This document shows, piece by piece, positions 8,641-17,100 of a stretch of DNA of 64,000 nucleotides. The notes beneath the pieces are model-generated. The model worked only from the letters and a program-made list of their open reading frames with translations, did not search any database and was not told the DNA's origin. Made by a program: the position numbers and the translations under genes. Numbering within the stretch: position 1 is the stretch's first letter; every line of letters begins with the position of its first letter. Source of the stretch: SbD1 sp039679945 (GTDB taxonomy: Bacteria > Desulfobacterota > Syntrophobacteria > Syntrophobacterales > Syntrophobacteraceae); assembly GCA_039679945.1 (NCBI GenBank), contig JBDKTY010000081.1, positions 44,738-108,737 of the forward strand. Direction: 5' to 3'.

Positions 8641-9972
8641 TCATCTCTCCTCGACCCTGACAAGCACCACGGTTGTGTCATCGGCCTGGGGCTGGTCTTT
8701 CACAAACTCCGCCACTGCATTGCTCAGGCGTGACCTGACGGACTCGACTTCGGAGTCTCCCTGTCGGAGGGCCGCTTCGAGCCGCTGCCAGCCAAAGAGT
8801 TCCCCCTCTTCGTTCCTGGCCTCAACAAGTCCATCGGTAGCCAACAGGATACAGTCCCCCGGTTTCAGGGGCACGGAGGATTCCGTAAATGCCTGCCCCG
8901 GCAGGATTCCAACCGGCGGCCCGCCACCTCGCAACCGGGTAATCGCGCCCTCAGCGGAGTTCCAGACAATGGGCGGCAAGTGCCCCGCGTTCACATAGAT
9001 CATCTCATTGCCGGGCCCGAGCACCATATACAGAAGGGTCACGAACATTCCCCTGCAGCTCTGTTCGGCCACTGTATCATTCACGCGGCCGATAAGTTTC
9101 ACGGGGTCCTTTTCGCGGATGGCGAGCAGACGGAAATCGGAGGTAAGCTTCGCCATGAAAAGGGCCGAAGCAACTCCTTTCCCGGATACATCGCCGATCA
9201 GGACCCCCATGCGGTCATTATCGAGAGGAATGAAATCGTAGAAATCCCCCCCGACCTCCTGCGCCGCCTGATAAAAGGTACTGAAGCTGAAGCCGGCGAA
9301 TCGGGGCATCTCCCGTGGGAGAAAGCTCAGTTGAATGCTGGTGGCAAATTCGAGGTCTCGTTCGATCTGCCTCTTTCGCAGAATCTCCCGGTGAAGGCGG
9401 GCATTATCCACGGCTATGGCGGCATTGATGCAAAGTACGCTGAGATCTTCCTCATCGTTGACGGTGAAACAACTCCCATCCGTCTTGTTAATGACCTGGG
9501 AAACCCCGATAACCCGATCCTTAATCTTGAGCGGAACACACAGTATGGTTTTGGTGTGATAACCCGTCATGCGGTCAAATTCCTGGTTGAACCGGGGATC
9601 GGAGTAAGCATCCTCGATCAAAACAGGGTTTCCCGTCTCGAACACATATCCGGCAATACCCTGCCCCTTTTTCAGGCGGAGTTGCCCCGTGAGCTTATGG
9701 GCTACAGGCCCCTGGGCGACTTCGAAGACCAGTTCCATGCTCTTCTCGTCGACCAGCATGAGACTGCACGACTCCGCCTTGAGAATGGCGCGGGAAATGG
9801 TCATTATGTTTTCGAGCACCTCATCGAGCTCAAGGCTGGAGTTGATGAGGCTGGACACCTTGAAACATTCCTTGAGGTTATCCAGGCGCTCGTTTAATTT
9901 TTGGACATCAGGCGGACGACTCTTACCGGAGGCGGAGGCAGTCGGTCCGATCGCTTCATTTTCTTTTTTCAT
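8641..9972 (-). CDS. GAF-domain PP2C phosphatase (SpoIIE/RsbU type)
   Basis: 443 residues from the ATG at 9972; the frame is open further upstream but that part has no domain character. Residues about 45-190 form a GAF sensor domain (GQGIAGYVFETGNPVLIEDAYSD is its core, quoted in part: GIAGYVFETGNP). Residues about 215-440 form a SpoIIE phosphatase with metal-binding motifs EVGGDFYDF, GDVSGKGVASALFMA, NAGHLPP, ATDGLVEARN and ADDTTVVLV. All expected aspartates are present, so it should be active. It is the first gene of the operon and would dephosphorylate the STAS protein in response to a ligand bound by GAF. Confidence 0.92.
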   Translation of the reverse strand: MKKENEAIGPTASASGKSRPPDVQKLNERLDNLKECFKVSSLINSSLELDEVLENIMTISRAILKAESCSLMLVDEKSMELVFEVAQGPVAHKLTGQLRLKKGQGIAGYVFETGNPVLIEDAYSDPRFNQEFDRMTGYHTKTILCVPLKIKDRVIGVSQVINKTDGSCFTVNDEEDLSVLCINAAIAVDNARLHREILRKRQIERDLEFATSIQLSFLPREMPRFAGFSFSTFYQAAQEVGGDFYDFIPLDNDRMGVLIGDVSGKGVASALFMAKLTSDFRLLAIREKDPVKLIGRVNDTVAEQSCRGMFVTLLYMVLGPGNEMIYVNAGHLPPIVWNSAEGAITRLRGGGPPVGILPGQAFTESSVPLKPGDCILLATDGLVEARNEEGELFGWQRLEAALRQGDSEVESVRSRLSNAVAEFVKDQPQADDTTVVLVRVEER

Positions 9973-10580
9973 ATGCTTTCGACCCGAGGTAAAGATCTTC
10001 CGGCCCGCACGCATACCTGACCGGTAAGTCTGGGGGGGAAGCGATATTATGACCGCTCTGCCCGGAACTGTCAAACAAAGCTGTCCGACCGGGAGGCGGT
10101 GATGGCCGCGGAAATTACGGCGCACATACGAAACATGCGTGAGACAAACCATGGTGTATGAACACTGGTGGGGTCCGGAACGGACAGGCTCAGCCGATGA
10201 AGGCATCACATAACGCGGGATCGATTAGTGGTAAGGGGTGGAAGAACCGCACCTTGTAAGCCAGAATGCAGGAACATGGGAACATGGGGGTCGGTCCAAG
10301 CCAAGTACTGAATATTTTGAGATTTACATCCCGGTAACGCGCATTATTACGGCTTAGAACACGATTATTGGCCGGCAAATCGCATGGGAAGGGTTTCCCT
10401 CCCACAAAAGACTATCAATTTATGCCTGGAAAATACGCCTCTAACGAAAAAAACGTGTCCATTCTACAGATTTTTTCCAATCCCTATAAGTACTTAACCT
10501 GTATAGCCCCCATATACAGTCCAAGTATTTCGACCCCATGCAGCTTTAGCCAGGCCCGGCCCCATGCAGGAGCCACGGGC
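9973..10580. other. Intergenic region upstream of the phosphatase-Mla operon
   Basis: About 600 bp without a convincing gene. The last 250 bp are AT-rich and carry the inverted repeat listed at 10499-10519. Promoters of the minus-strand operon must lie in this region, but no consensus stood out. Confidence 0.5.
10499..10519. promoter_or_regulatory. Inverted repeat CTGTATA-N7-TATACAG
   Basis: Perfect 7-base arms with a 7-base centre, 61 bp beyond the 3' end of the minus-strand efflux gene and about 530 bp upstream of the phosphatase start. The half-site resembles the palindrome at 1823-1836. It could be an operator or a weak terminator. Confidence 0.3.
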
Positions 10581-12050
10581 TTATTCGGCGGCAACCTTCG
10601 CGGGTACTATCCAGCCGCCTCCCAGCGCTTTATACAGCGACACGAGGTCGGTCGACACCTTTTGATCGCTTGAGGCAAGTGTATCCTGGGTCAAGAACAA
10701 TGATCGCTGGCTTTCGAGAACGTTCAGGAAATCCACGAGTCCCCGGGCATACAGTTCGCTGGAAATTTCGTGCGCGCGCAAACTTGACTGGACAGCCTCA
10801 CTCAATGCCTTCCTTCGCTCCTGCTCCCTGGAGTAGGCCACAAGAGCGGATTCCACCTCCTGCAAAGAAGTCAGAACCGCCTTTTCGTACGTGCCGAGCG
10901 CCTGTTCGGTCCTGGCATTCTGGACCTCGATATTGGCCCGGGTGGCGCCCGCATTGAAGATGTTCCACTTTACTGTCGGCCCGAAGCTCCAAAATGTGCT
11001 CGATCCGAGTGCGATATCGGCCAGGCTCATGGAGCTTTGCCCCAAACTCCCCGTCAGGCTGAAGCTGGGGAACAGGTCCGCTGTCGCCACTCCTATCCGT
11101 GCCGTGGCCGCGGCAAGCTGTCTTTCGGCCCGTCGTACATCAGGCCGGCGGCGCAGGAGTTCCGAGGGCAGTCCGACAGGCACCTCGGGAGGATTGGCCG
11201 GGACCGGGGCAGCCACCGAGAGTTGTTCGACTATCTTCGCGGGAGGCATTCCCAGGAGAGTTGCAATCTGGTTCATGGATTGCCTGGCCGTGGTTTCGAG
11301 TGTTGGAACCGTCGATTCCGTGGACGAAAGTTGCGTTTGCGCCTGTGCAACATCCAGCTCACTGCTCAACCCGGCCTGGAACCGTTCACGCGTAAGCGAG
11401 AGCGTCTGGCGCATTGCTTCTATGTTCTTCCGGGCAATGTCAAGGCGAAGCTGAGAACCGCGCACAGTGATATAGTTGGTGGCGACTTCGGAGAGAAGAG
11501 TAATCAGTGTATCGTTGAAATTCTCCTGGGACGCGGCGACATCCGCCGTTGCCGCTTCCACCGACCTTCTCACGCGGCCGAAGATGTCAAGTTCAAAAGA
11601 AGCGTCGAATCCCGGTTTATAAAGGTCCACCCCCCCACTGAGGATATCGTTGTTTTCCGCGGTTCCCGCGGGAAGCGAGGACGGGGTTTCATGCTGACTG
11701 CCGCGGTAACGCGAGTAGGATCCGCCGGCGTCGAGTTTCGGATAAAGGCTCGCGGCCGTAACCGTTTGTTGCGCCCGCGCCTCGCGAATTCTGGCATGCG
11801 CGATCTTGAGATCCTTGTTCGCCTTCACGGCCTGTTCGACCAGCGAATCGAGCACGGGATCATCGAAAAGAGTCCACCAATGTGTAAGTTCACCGGGTTT
11901 GTCAGTGGAAACGCCCTTGGGGACCTCGACCCAGGCAGGAGGCACATCCTCCTTGGGTTTTTTGTAATTAGGACCAACCAGACAGCCGGAAAGGACCAGG
12001 CAGGCTACCACTGTCAGGCACGCAAACTTCAATTGCGAGGACCTGCTCAT
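10581..12050 (-). CDS. Outer-membrane efflux lipoprotein (OprM/NodT family)
   Basis: 489 residues from the ATG at 12050, which has GGAG seven bases upstream; an ATG ten codons earlier is in frame but lacks this. The N-terminal lipoprotein signal ends in LSGC, followed by VGPNYKKP, the hallmark of OprM/CmeC-type channels. Two OEP repeats follow, with PDVRRAERQLAAATARIGVA in the middle (pattern RPDVRxAE). It would form the trimeric outer-membrane duct of a tripartite pump. No RND or MFS pump and no membrane-fusion gene is adjacent in the window, so its partner is encoded elsewhere. Confidence 0.93.
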   Translation of the reverse strand: MSRSSQLKFACLTVVACLVLSGCLVGPNYKKPKEDVPPAWVEVPKGVSTDKPGELTHWWTLFDDPVLDSLVEQAVKANKDLKIAHARIREARAQQTVTAASLYPKLDAGGSYSRYRGSQHETPSSLPAGTAENNDILSGGVDLYKPGFDASFELDIFGRVRRSVEAATADVAASQENFNDTLITLLSEVATNYITVRGSQLRLDIARKNIEAMRQTLSLTRERFQAGLSSELDVAQAQTQLSSTESTVPTLETTARQSMNQIATLLGMPPAKIVEQLSVAAPVPANPPEVPVGLPSELLRRRPDVRRAERQLAAATARIGVATADLFPSFSLTGSLGQSSMSLADIALGSSTFWSFGPTVKWNIFNAGATRANIEVQNARTEQALGTYEKAVLTSLQEVESALVAYSREQERRKALSEAVQSSLRAHEISSELYARGLVDFLNVLESQRSLFLTQDTLASSDQKVSTDLVSLYKALGGGWIVPAKVAAE

Positions 12051-12579
12051 CAAGCACTCCAGTAATCGATTCAGAAACAAAGCTCCCTCGGATAAAAGTG
12101 GGATAGTCTAAAGCTTGAAGGAAGGTTTTGTCAATCTATTGCTTATTTGCCGCAAGTTACTCTTATTTCAAGCCAATCACGGCCTTATTCCTTTTTACCG
12201 CCTCTTCGCTTACTCGCCCGTCCCCTCTATCTCGCGACTCTTCCATGCAGCCGGCCGCGAATATTCCAAAGGATGGAAATCACTGCCACGGTCCGGGGAG
12301 ACACGTACCGGCCGTCCCAGTTTGTCCCGCGATTCTTCACGAGCATTCATGGTTGCCGGACCGATTTTTTCTTCGCATCCCTTCGCTGTTTGTGGTTGGA
12401 TGATATTTTGTGACGCGAAACCGGGAAGAGCACGGACTCACCATCGGCGATATGCAATCCATCAAGGGAAATCGTTCAACCGATAATAAAACATGAATTG
12501 CCGTGGCCCGGGCGGACTGCTCTCCGCGGGAGTTCAGTCCGCGTCTTGTCTGATGAACATATGATTGAAAGGATCAGGC
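12051..12579. other. Intergenic region between divergent efflux and RNase Z genes
   Basis: About 530 bp. Several short open frames are present but none has a ribosome site or recognisable domain. A hairpin at 12512-12542 lies just before the RNase Z gene. Confidence 0.5.
12512..12542. promoter_or_regulatory. Leader hairpin before the RNase Z gene
   Basis: Perfect arms GCGGACTG and CAGTCCGC enclose a second nested stem CTCC/GGAG. It ends about 37 bp before the start codon and would form a stable structure in the 5' leader or act as a terminator for upstream transcription. There is no T-run after it. Confidence 0.4.
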
Positions 12580-13506
12580 TTGGAATGCATATTGATCGGC
12601 ACGGGCGGAATGATGCCCATGCCGTACAGAATGCTCGTCTCTCTGGCCGTAAGGCTCAATGGAAAGATATATCTTTTTGATGCTGGAGAGGGAGTCCAGA
12701 TCAACTGGAAAAGAGCGCGCGTCGGCGTTCGCGGTCTCAAACTGATCGCGGTTACCCACCTCCATGCCGACCATTGCCTGGGGATTCCGGGCATGCTGAT
12801 GCTAAAGGCTCAAATGGATGATCCCGAACCCCTCACTATTATCGGTCCCGCGGGAACGCGCGAGTTTGTCACGCAATGCCGGAAGACCCTCGATTTCCTG
12901 GTTAATTATCCCATTCATTTTATCGAGTGGCCCGGCGACGGGACAGGGGTGGCTTATCGCGATGCTCAGGCGCGCATCCTGTGGGAACCGGTCAAGCATA
13001 CCAGGTTTTGCCTGGGCTACCGCATCGAGGAACTGGACCGCCCCGGCAAATTCGACCCCGAGGCCGCCCGCAACCTCGGGATACCCATGGGGCCGCTCTG
13101 GGGAAAGCTTCAGAGCGGACAAGACATCATCGGTCCCCAGGGGATGGAGGTACGTTCGGACCAGGTCCTCGGGCCGCCCCGCAGAGGCCGCCACATAGCT
13201 TATGTCGTGGATACACGCCCGGCGCCCGGTGTTTATCAGCTCTGCAAGGATGCCGACCTGGCGTTTATCGAAGGCATGTTTTTGTCGGAGCATTCCGGGC
13301 ACGCGGATGCGAAGGGACACCTCACCGTGGAGGAAGCAGCCGGTATTCTCAAGGAATCTCGCCCAAAGCGTGCTGTCTTCGTTCACATAAGTCCCCGGTA
13401 CGAAAACAACGAACTCTCAAGACTGGAAGAAGAAGCCCGCCCCCTGTTTCCCGCTGCCAGGGCGGGCAGAGACCTGGATATGTTCGAAGTGAAGCTGCCG
13501 GAATAG
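12580..13506 (+). CDS. rnz: Ribonuclease Z / metallo-beta-lactamase fold tRNA 3' processing enzyme
   Basis: About 308 residues. The zinc motif THLHADHCLGIPGM is complete, and the later His/Asp ligands are present (AYVVDTRPAP, EHSGHADAKGHLT, FVHISPRY), matching RNase Z rather than a generic beta-lactamase-fold hydrolase. The segment EPVKHTRFCLGYRIEE is the substrate-side PxKHxxxxxGY motif of the family. Two TTG starts are possible; the one at 12580 has AAAGGA six bases upstream and gives MECILIGTGG, the usual N-terminus. RNase Z removes the 3' trailer of tRNA precursors, needed where CCA is not encoded; the tRNA-Leu gene in this window indeed has no encoded CCA. Confidence 0.9.
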   Translation: MECILIGTGGMMPMPYRMLVSLAVRLNGKIYLFDAGEGVQINWKRARVGVRGLKLIAVTHLHADHCLGIPGMLMLKAQMDDPEPLTIIGPAGTREFVTQCRKTLDFLVNYPIHFIEWPGDGTGVAYRDAQARILWEPVKHTRFCLGYRIEELDRPGKFDPEAARNLGIPMGPLWGKLQSGQDIIGPQGMEVRSDQVLGPPRRGRHIAYVVDTRPAPGVYQLCKDADLAFIEGMFLSEHSGHADAKGHLTVEEAAGILKESRPKRAVFVHISPRYENNELSRLEEEARPLFPAARAGRDLDMFEVKLPE

Positions 13507-13816
13507 CCCGTTGGGGTCCCCGTATCCGGGAGATGATACAAAAGCGGGAGAAGGATTCTCCTAACCCCGGGTAGAGCGGAGCAAACCCCGCATTTGCGTA
13601 GTATCGCGCAGGCAAGAGACAGCATTACAGCCGCTCATCCCTGGCCCGTTCCACCCTTCGACAAGCTCAGGGCGAACGGTGGTGCACGCTTCCGTCACCC
13701 CGGCGAACGCCGGGGGCCAGTCTTCTGCTTGCGATGTGCCGGAAAAACCCTGGATTCCCGCTTTTCGGGAATGACGGGCTGTGTGACGCAGCTACCATAT
13801 ATGTGCTTGATATCGA
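13507..13816. other. Intergenic region with dispersed palindromic repeat
   Basis: No gene. The region carries one copy of the CCCGTTC/GAACGG palindrome (13645-13679) and a stretch GAGCGGAGCAAACCCCGCAT (about 13576) related to the hairpin at 18489-18563. It separates converging genes. Confidence 0.6.
13645..13679. repeat. Dispersed palindromic repeat, copy 1
   Basis: Imperfect palindrome with outer arms CCGTTC and GAACGG and inner ACCCTTCGA...TCAGGGC. Other copies: 18585, 44140, 51051, 51191, 56394 and 62721. All are intergenic. Confidence 0.75.
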
Positions 13817-15856
13817 TCACTTTTCAAAGCTGCTTATCGAGACCGGAGCGAGGACAATGGTGGCGATGGAAGCGATATCAGCCGCCAGTTCAACCGCAAC
13901 CCCTTCCGTGACGTCCGGTTCCAGCGCTTGAATATCAATCCGGTTTCCCTCGGGGAATATGACCGTCCTCACGCCGGCTCTTTGCGCAGCGAGCACTTTT
14001 TCCCGCACCCCATTGACCGGCAGTATCCCGCCGCTCAGCGTCAGTTCCCCGGAAAGTGCCACATCCCTTCGCGCGGGCCTGCCCGTGAGCAGAGAAATGA
14101 GTGCCATGGCTATTGTCACCCCGGCGGAAGGGCCATCTTTCGGGATCGCCCCGGCGGGGATGTGTATATGAATGTCGTTTCCCCGGAAGAAGTCGGGATC
14201 AATACCGAACTCGCGGGGATTGCTCCGGACATAGCTCAGGGCGGTCTGCGCGGACTCGCGGATGACCGCCCCCAGTGAACCGGTCATTATCAGTTGCCGG
14301 TTGCCCTCCATAATGGCCGCCTCCACCGAAATGATCTCCCCTCCGAACTCAGTCCATACCAGACCGGTGGTCACTCCAACCCGATGTCCCGCCGCCGCTG
14401 TTTCATGTCTGAATTTTCTCGGCCCCAGGAGATTAATCACGAGTTCTTCATCGATTCGCACGGAAGGGCGGCCGTCTTCAGCTTGAAGACAGACACGCGC
14501 GAGTTTACGGCACACGGTGGCAATTTCCCGATCCAGGTTTCGGAGGCCCGACTCAAGCGTATAATCCCGAATGATGGCCAAAAGCGCCGATTCCTCGAAT
14601 TCAAGCCCGCTGTGCTTCAGGCCGTGCTCACGCATTTGCCGGGGGACGATGTAGTTCCGGGCGATTACCTTCTTTTCTTTCTCCGTGTAGCCGGGAAATT
14701 CGATGACCTCCAACCTGTCCATCAGCGCTCCCGGCAGCCCCTCGACGAGATTCGCGGTCGCTATGAACATGACGTCTGAAAGGTCGAACCCGATATCCAG
14801 GTAGTGATCGACGAATTGGTAGTTCTGTTCCGGATCGAGCATCTCCAACAGCACGGAAGCGGGATCGCCCCGAAAATCCTGGCCTATCTTGTCCATTTCA
14901 TCCAGCATGAAAACGGGGTTTCTGACCCCGAGCCTTCTGATTTCCGAAATCAGCCTGCCCGGCATCGAACCCACATAGGTCCTCCGATGGCCCCGCAATT
15001 CCGCCTCATCCCTGAGGCCGGCCAATGAAATCCGAGTGAATTTCCGCCCGAGCGCGGCAGCGATTGCCTTGCCTATGGACGTTTTTCCGGTCCCGGGAGG
15101 TCCGGAAAAGCAAAAAACCGGGCTTCTGCCGGGTCGTATCTGCCGCTTTTTTTCCCGAATTTGCCGTACGGTCGCGCGGAGTTCATCCAGGTTGATCGGT
15201 TTTGGCAAATAGTGGGCGGCGCCCTTCTTGAGAGCATCCACCGCGGTACTGACAGTCGCGTAACCGGTCACCATGACGATATCGGTGTTCGGAGAAACCT
15301 GCCGGGCTGATTCAAGCAGATGGATTCCATCCATCTTGTCCATCTTGAGATCGGTCACAATCAGCTCGAATTCGTGTTCCTTCACCCTCTCAAAGGCGTC
15401 CAGGCCGTTTTCCGCGGTACTCACGCGGTAGCCTTCCTTGCGCAAAACATATTCCAGATTGGTTCGGGCAATTTCTTCATCATCCACGACGAGTATGTGG
15501 AACTCGCTTTGGCTGAAGAGTGTCTTAACCGCCAGGTATTCGAGGATTCTTTCCTTAACGCGCATGAGCCCGTGGTGTTGCATTTCAAGGGCTTGCCGTG
15601 CCCGTTCCAGATCGAGATTGTCCTCGGTGCGGACCATCCAGGGCAACGAGAGCATGTATTCCAGGTATCCAACTCCGATCGAGTATTCGGGCAGGCCGGG
15701 ATCCATCTTCTCCAGCTTCTCTATTTCCCTGAACGCCAGAGAAGAAATATGTGGCGGGCTCTTTCCATTCGATGCGGACTGGCGAAGAGTGGAAAGCTCA
15801 TTGTCCGCTTCCGCCACATTTTCGTTGTTTCGCTCGCTTTTCCTAAAAAAGCTCAT
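13817..15856 (-). CDS. Lon-type ATP-dependent protease with an internal receiver domain
   Basis: 679 residues from the ATG at 15856, which has GAGG eight bases upstream. The usual Lon N-terminal substrate domain is missing; residues 1-115 match only the coiled-coil part next to the ATPase (LPWMVRTEDNLDLERAR, RVKERILEYLAVKTL). A complete response-regulator receiver then follows (about 120-235: VVDDEEIAR, phosphoacceptor in LIVTDLKM, TGYATVSTA, LPKPINLDE). Next is the AAA+ module with Walker A SGPPGTGKTSIG and Walker B VFMLDEMDKIG, and the protease domain with catalytic Ser in PKDGPSAGVTIAMA and Lys in GVREKVLAA. The receiver sits exactly between the coiled coil and Walker A. All active residues are present, so this should be a protease switched by phosphorylation. 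The receiver is close in sequence to that of the regulator at 20164. Confidence 0.93.
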   Translation of the reverse strand: MSFFRKSERNNENVAEADNELSTLRQSASNGKSPPHISSLAFREIEKLEKMDPGLPEYSIGVGYLEYMLSLPWMVRTEDNLDLERARQALEMQHHGLMRVKERILEYLAVKTLFSQSEFHILVVDDEEIARTNLEYVLRKEGYRVSTAENGLDAFERVKEHEFELIVTDLKMDKMDGIHLLESARQVSPNTDIVMVTGYATVSTAVDALKKGAAHYLPKPINLDELRATVRQIREKKRQIRPGRSPVFCFSGPPGTGKTSIGKAIAAALGRKFTRISLAGLRDEAELRGHRRTYVGSMPGRLISEIRRLGVRNPVFMLDEMDKIGQDFRGDPASVLLEMLDPEQNYQFVDHYLDIGFDLSDVMFIATANLVEGLPGALMDRLEVIEFPGYTEKEKKVIARNYIVPRQMREHGLKHSGLEFEESALLAIIRDYTLESGLRNLDREIATVCRKLARVCLQAEDGRPSVRIDEELVINLLGPRKFRHETAAAGHRVGVTTGLVWTEFGGEIISVEAAIMEGNRQLIMTGSLGAVIRESAQTALSYVRSNPREFGIDPDFFRGNDIHIHIPAGAIPKDGPSAGVTIAMALISLLTGRPARRDVALSGELTLSGGILPVNGVREKVLAAQRAGVRTVIFPEGNRIDIQALEPDVTEGVAVELAADIASIATIVLAPVSISSFEK

Positions 15857-15871
15857 GACCGTTTCCTCTAC

Positions 15872-15888
15872 TGTTGCATTCAGCAACA
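15872..15888. promoter_or_regulatory. Palindrome TGTTGC-ATTCA-GCAACA, probable enhancer-binding site
   Basis: Six-base perfect arms. Within it is TTGCA-TTC-AGCAA, one base from the TTGCA-N3-TGCAA motif at 15961 and at 44358-44400. It lies 16 bp before the Lon-like start codon and upstream of the divergent gene at 16114. Confidence 0.55.
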
Positions 15889-15960
15889 CAGACCGGACAG
15901 CGTTGCAAAAACGAACGGCGGGCTCGGCGCCGGGAAATCGCCACACCGTGAATGAGGCTA

Positions 15961-15973
15961 TTGCATTCTGCAA
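15961..15973. promoter_or_regulatory. Palindrome TTGCA-TTC-TGCAA, probable enhancer-binding site
   Basis: Perfect 5-base arms, the same TTGCA-N3-TGCAA motif found twice upstream of the sigma-54 promoter at 44471. It is about 90 bp upstream of the -24/-12-like element at 16051, a normal distance for an upstream activating sequence. Palindromes of this type are bound by Fis-type HTH domains of NtrC-family regulators. Confidence 0.55.
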
Positions 15974-16050
15974 CGGACGCCACTGGGCACCCCGACTCGA
16001 TCTTCATACCAGATCCCGTATTTTCAATCACTTAGCCACTCTCATCGGAA

Positions 16051-16066
16051 TGGCATGCCTCTTGAC
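16051..16066 (+). promoter_or_regulatory. Possible sigma-54 promoter
   Basis: TGGCATGCCTCTTGAC matches TGGCAC-N5-TTGCW with correct spacing, but the invariant GC of the -12 element reads GA. It precedes the gene at 16114 by about 50 bp and lies downstream of two TTGCA-type palindromes. The context supports it; the -12 mismatch weakens it. Confidence 0.4.
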
Positions 16067-16113
16067 TATAAGTCCAATGAAAAATTCGTGCTAGCAAAGG
16101 GCAGGGAAAAAGC

Positions 16114-16878
16114 ATGTCGAACCAATCGAGCGAGAAGAATCACGCTAATCCCGGAAACAGCCGGAAGATCCTGATGGTGGGAAAAGGGACAGTATTTTCG
16201 GAAGAGGCAACCGAACATTGTGTTCACCTCGCGGAGCGCCTTGAATACGACCTGGTGGCGCTGAACATTGACACCCGGCTTCAGGGAAGCGAGTTCGCGA
16301 GGTGCGCCGCCGAATCCGGAAGGGCTTTGCGCTCACACGCGAACAGCGTGGGTGTCCATTGGGAACAGCTTGTGCGGACGGGGGATTTTGAACAAGTGAT
16401 TGAAGACACGATACAGGAAATAAAGCGGGTCGAACTGGTTGTTATGGACTTGGATCAGGGTGATGAGGAAGTCCGGGACCTTACAGTCCCGGCTATCAGT
16501 GTAGTCACGAACAGGAGAAAAGGAGCATGCATGGCAACTCAGATGGAATCCACGAAAACCCGGATGATCGCGCGCACCGCGGCTTATGGCGCATTGAGCG
16601 CGGCATGCTACGCGGCCGTCTTCACTCATACCGATGTGGTAATGCAGAGCTTTACGAGAGGCGGCCTCTATGCGGCCCTTCCCATCGCCACTGTCCTTGC
16701 GGTCTCATTCGTGCACGGAGCTTTCGCCCACAATTTCTGGTCACTGCTGGGAATTGAAGCATTCAAGAAGAACCGTGTGCGCCGGACCGAGCAAAAAGTC
16801 ATCGAAAAGCGGAACCAACTGCGGAAGAGGCCCCGGCTCTATACCCACGTCAATCCTTTTCACAGAATGGATGTGTAG
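16114..16878 (+). CDS. USP-like domain fused to a two-helix membrane domain
   Basis: 254 residues. Residues about 17-130 resemble a universal stress protein domain (RKILMVGKGTVFSEEATEHC, then VELVVMDLDQGDEE and VPAISVVTNRR) although the ATP-loop glycine motif is not obvious. Residues about 150-215 hold two hydrophobic helices (AAYGALSAACYAAVFTHTDV; GLYAALPIATVLAVSFVHGA). The basic C-terminus (KKNRVRRTEQKVIEKRNQLR) would be cytoplasmic. The TauE/SafE gene begins 220 bp downstream in the same direction; the pairing suggests a regulatory or accessory subunit of that transporter. Cautious assignment: the membrane part has no family name I recognise. Confidence 0.7.
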   Translation: MSNQSSEKNHANPGNSRKILMVGKGTVFSEEATEHCVHLAERLEYDLVALNIDTRLQGSEFARCAAESGRALRSHANSVGVHWEQLVRTGDFEQVIEDTIQEIKRVELVVMDLDQGDEEVRDLTVPAISVVTNRRKGACMATQMESTKTRMIARTAAYGALSAACYAAVFTHTDVVMQSFTRGGLYAALPIATVLAVSFVHGAFAHNFWSLLGIEAFKKNRVRRTEQKVIEKRNQLRKRPRLYTHVNPFHRMDV

Positions 16879-17100
16879 TCGCGCATCCAGCCCGTTGAGA
16901 TGGTATCCCGCCCACGATTCCGCTCCGGTGGAAACGCGGATGGGCACGGGTCCCGAACGGAGCGGACAAACGCCGGCCCCGGCGCCTGAATCGCTTCTCC
17001 CAGGATGGTTGGATGAAGAAGAAAGGCCGGCGGGTACGGCGACGAGACCAGGGTTGTTCATTCGGCATGATCGGAAAACCTGAAAAGATGAGGATTCAAA

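Noticed and set aside
12115..12486. Several overlapping open frames upstream of RNase Z
   Set aside because: No ribosome sites, mutually overlapping in all frames, no recognisable domains.
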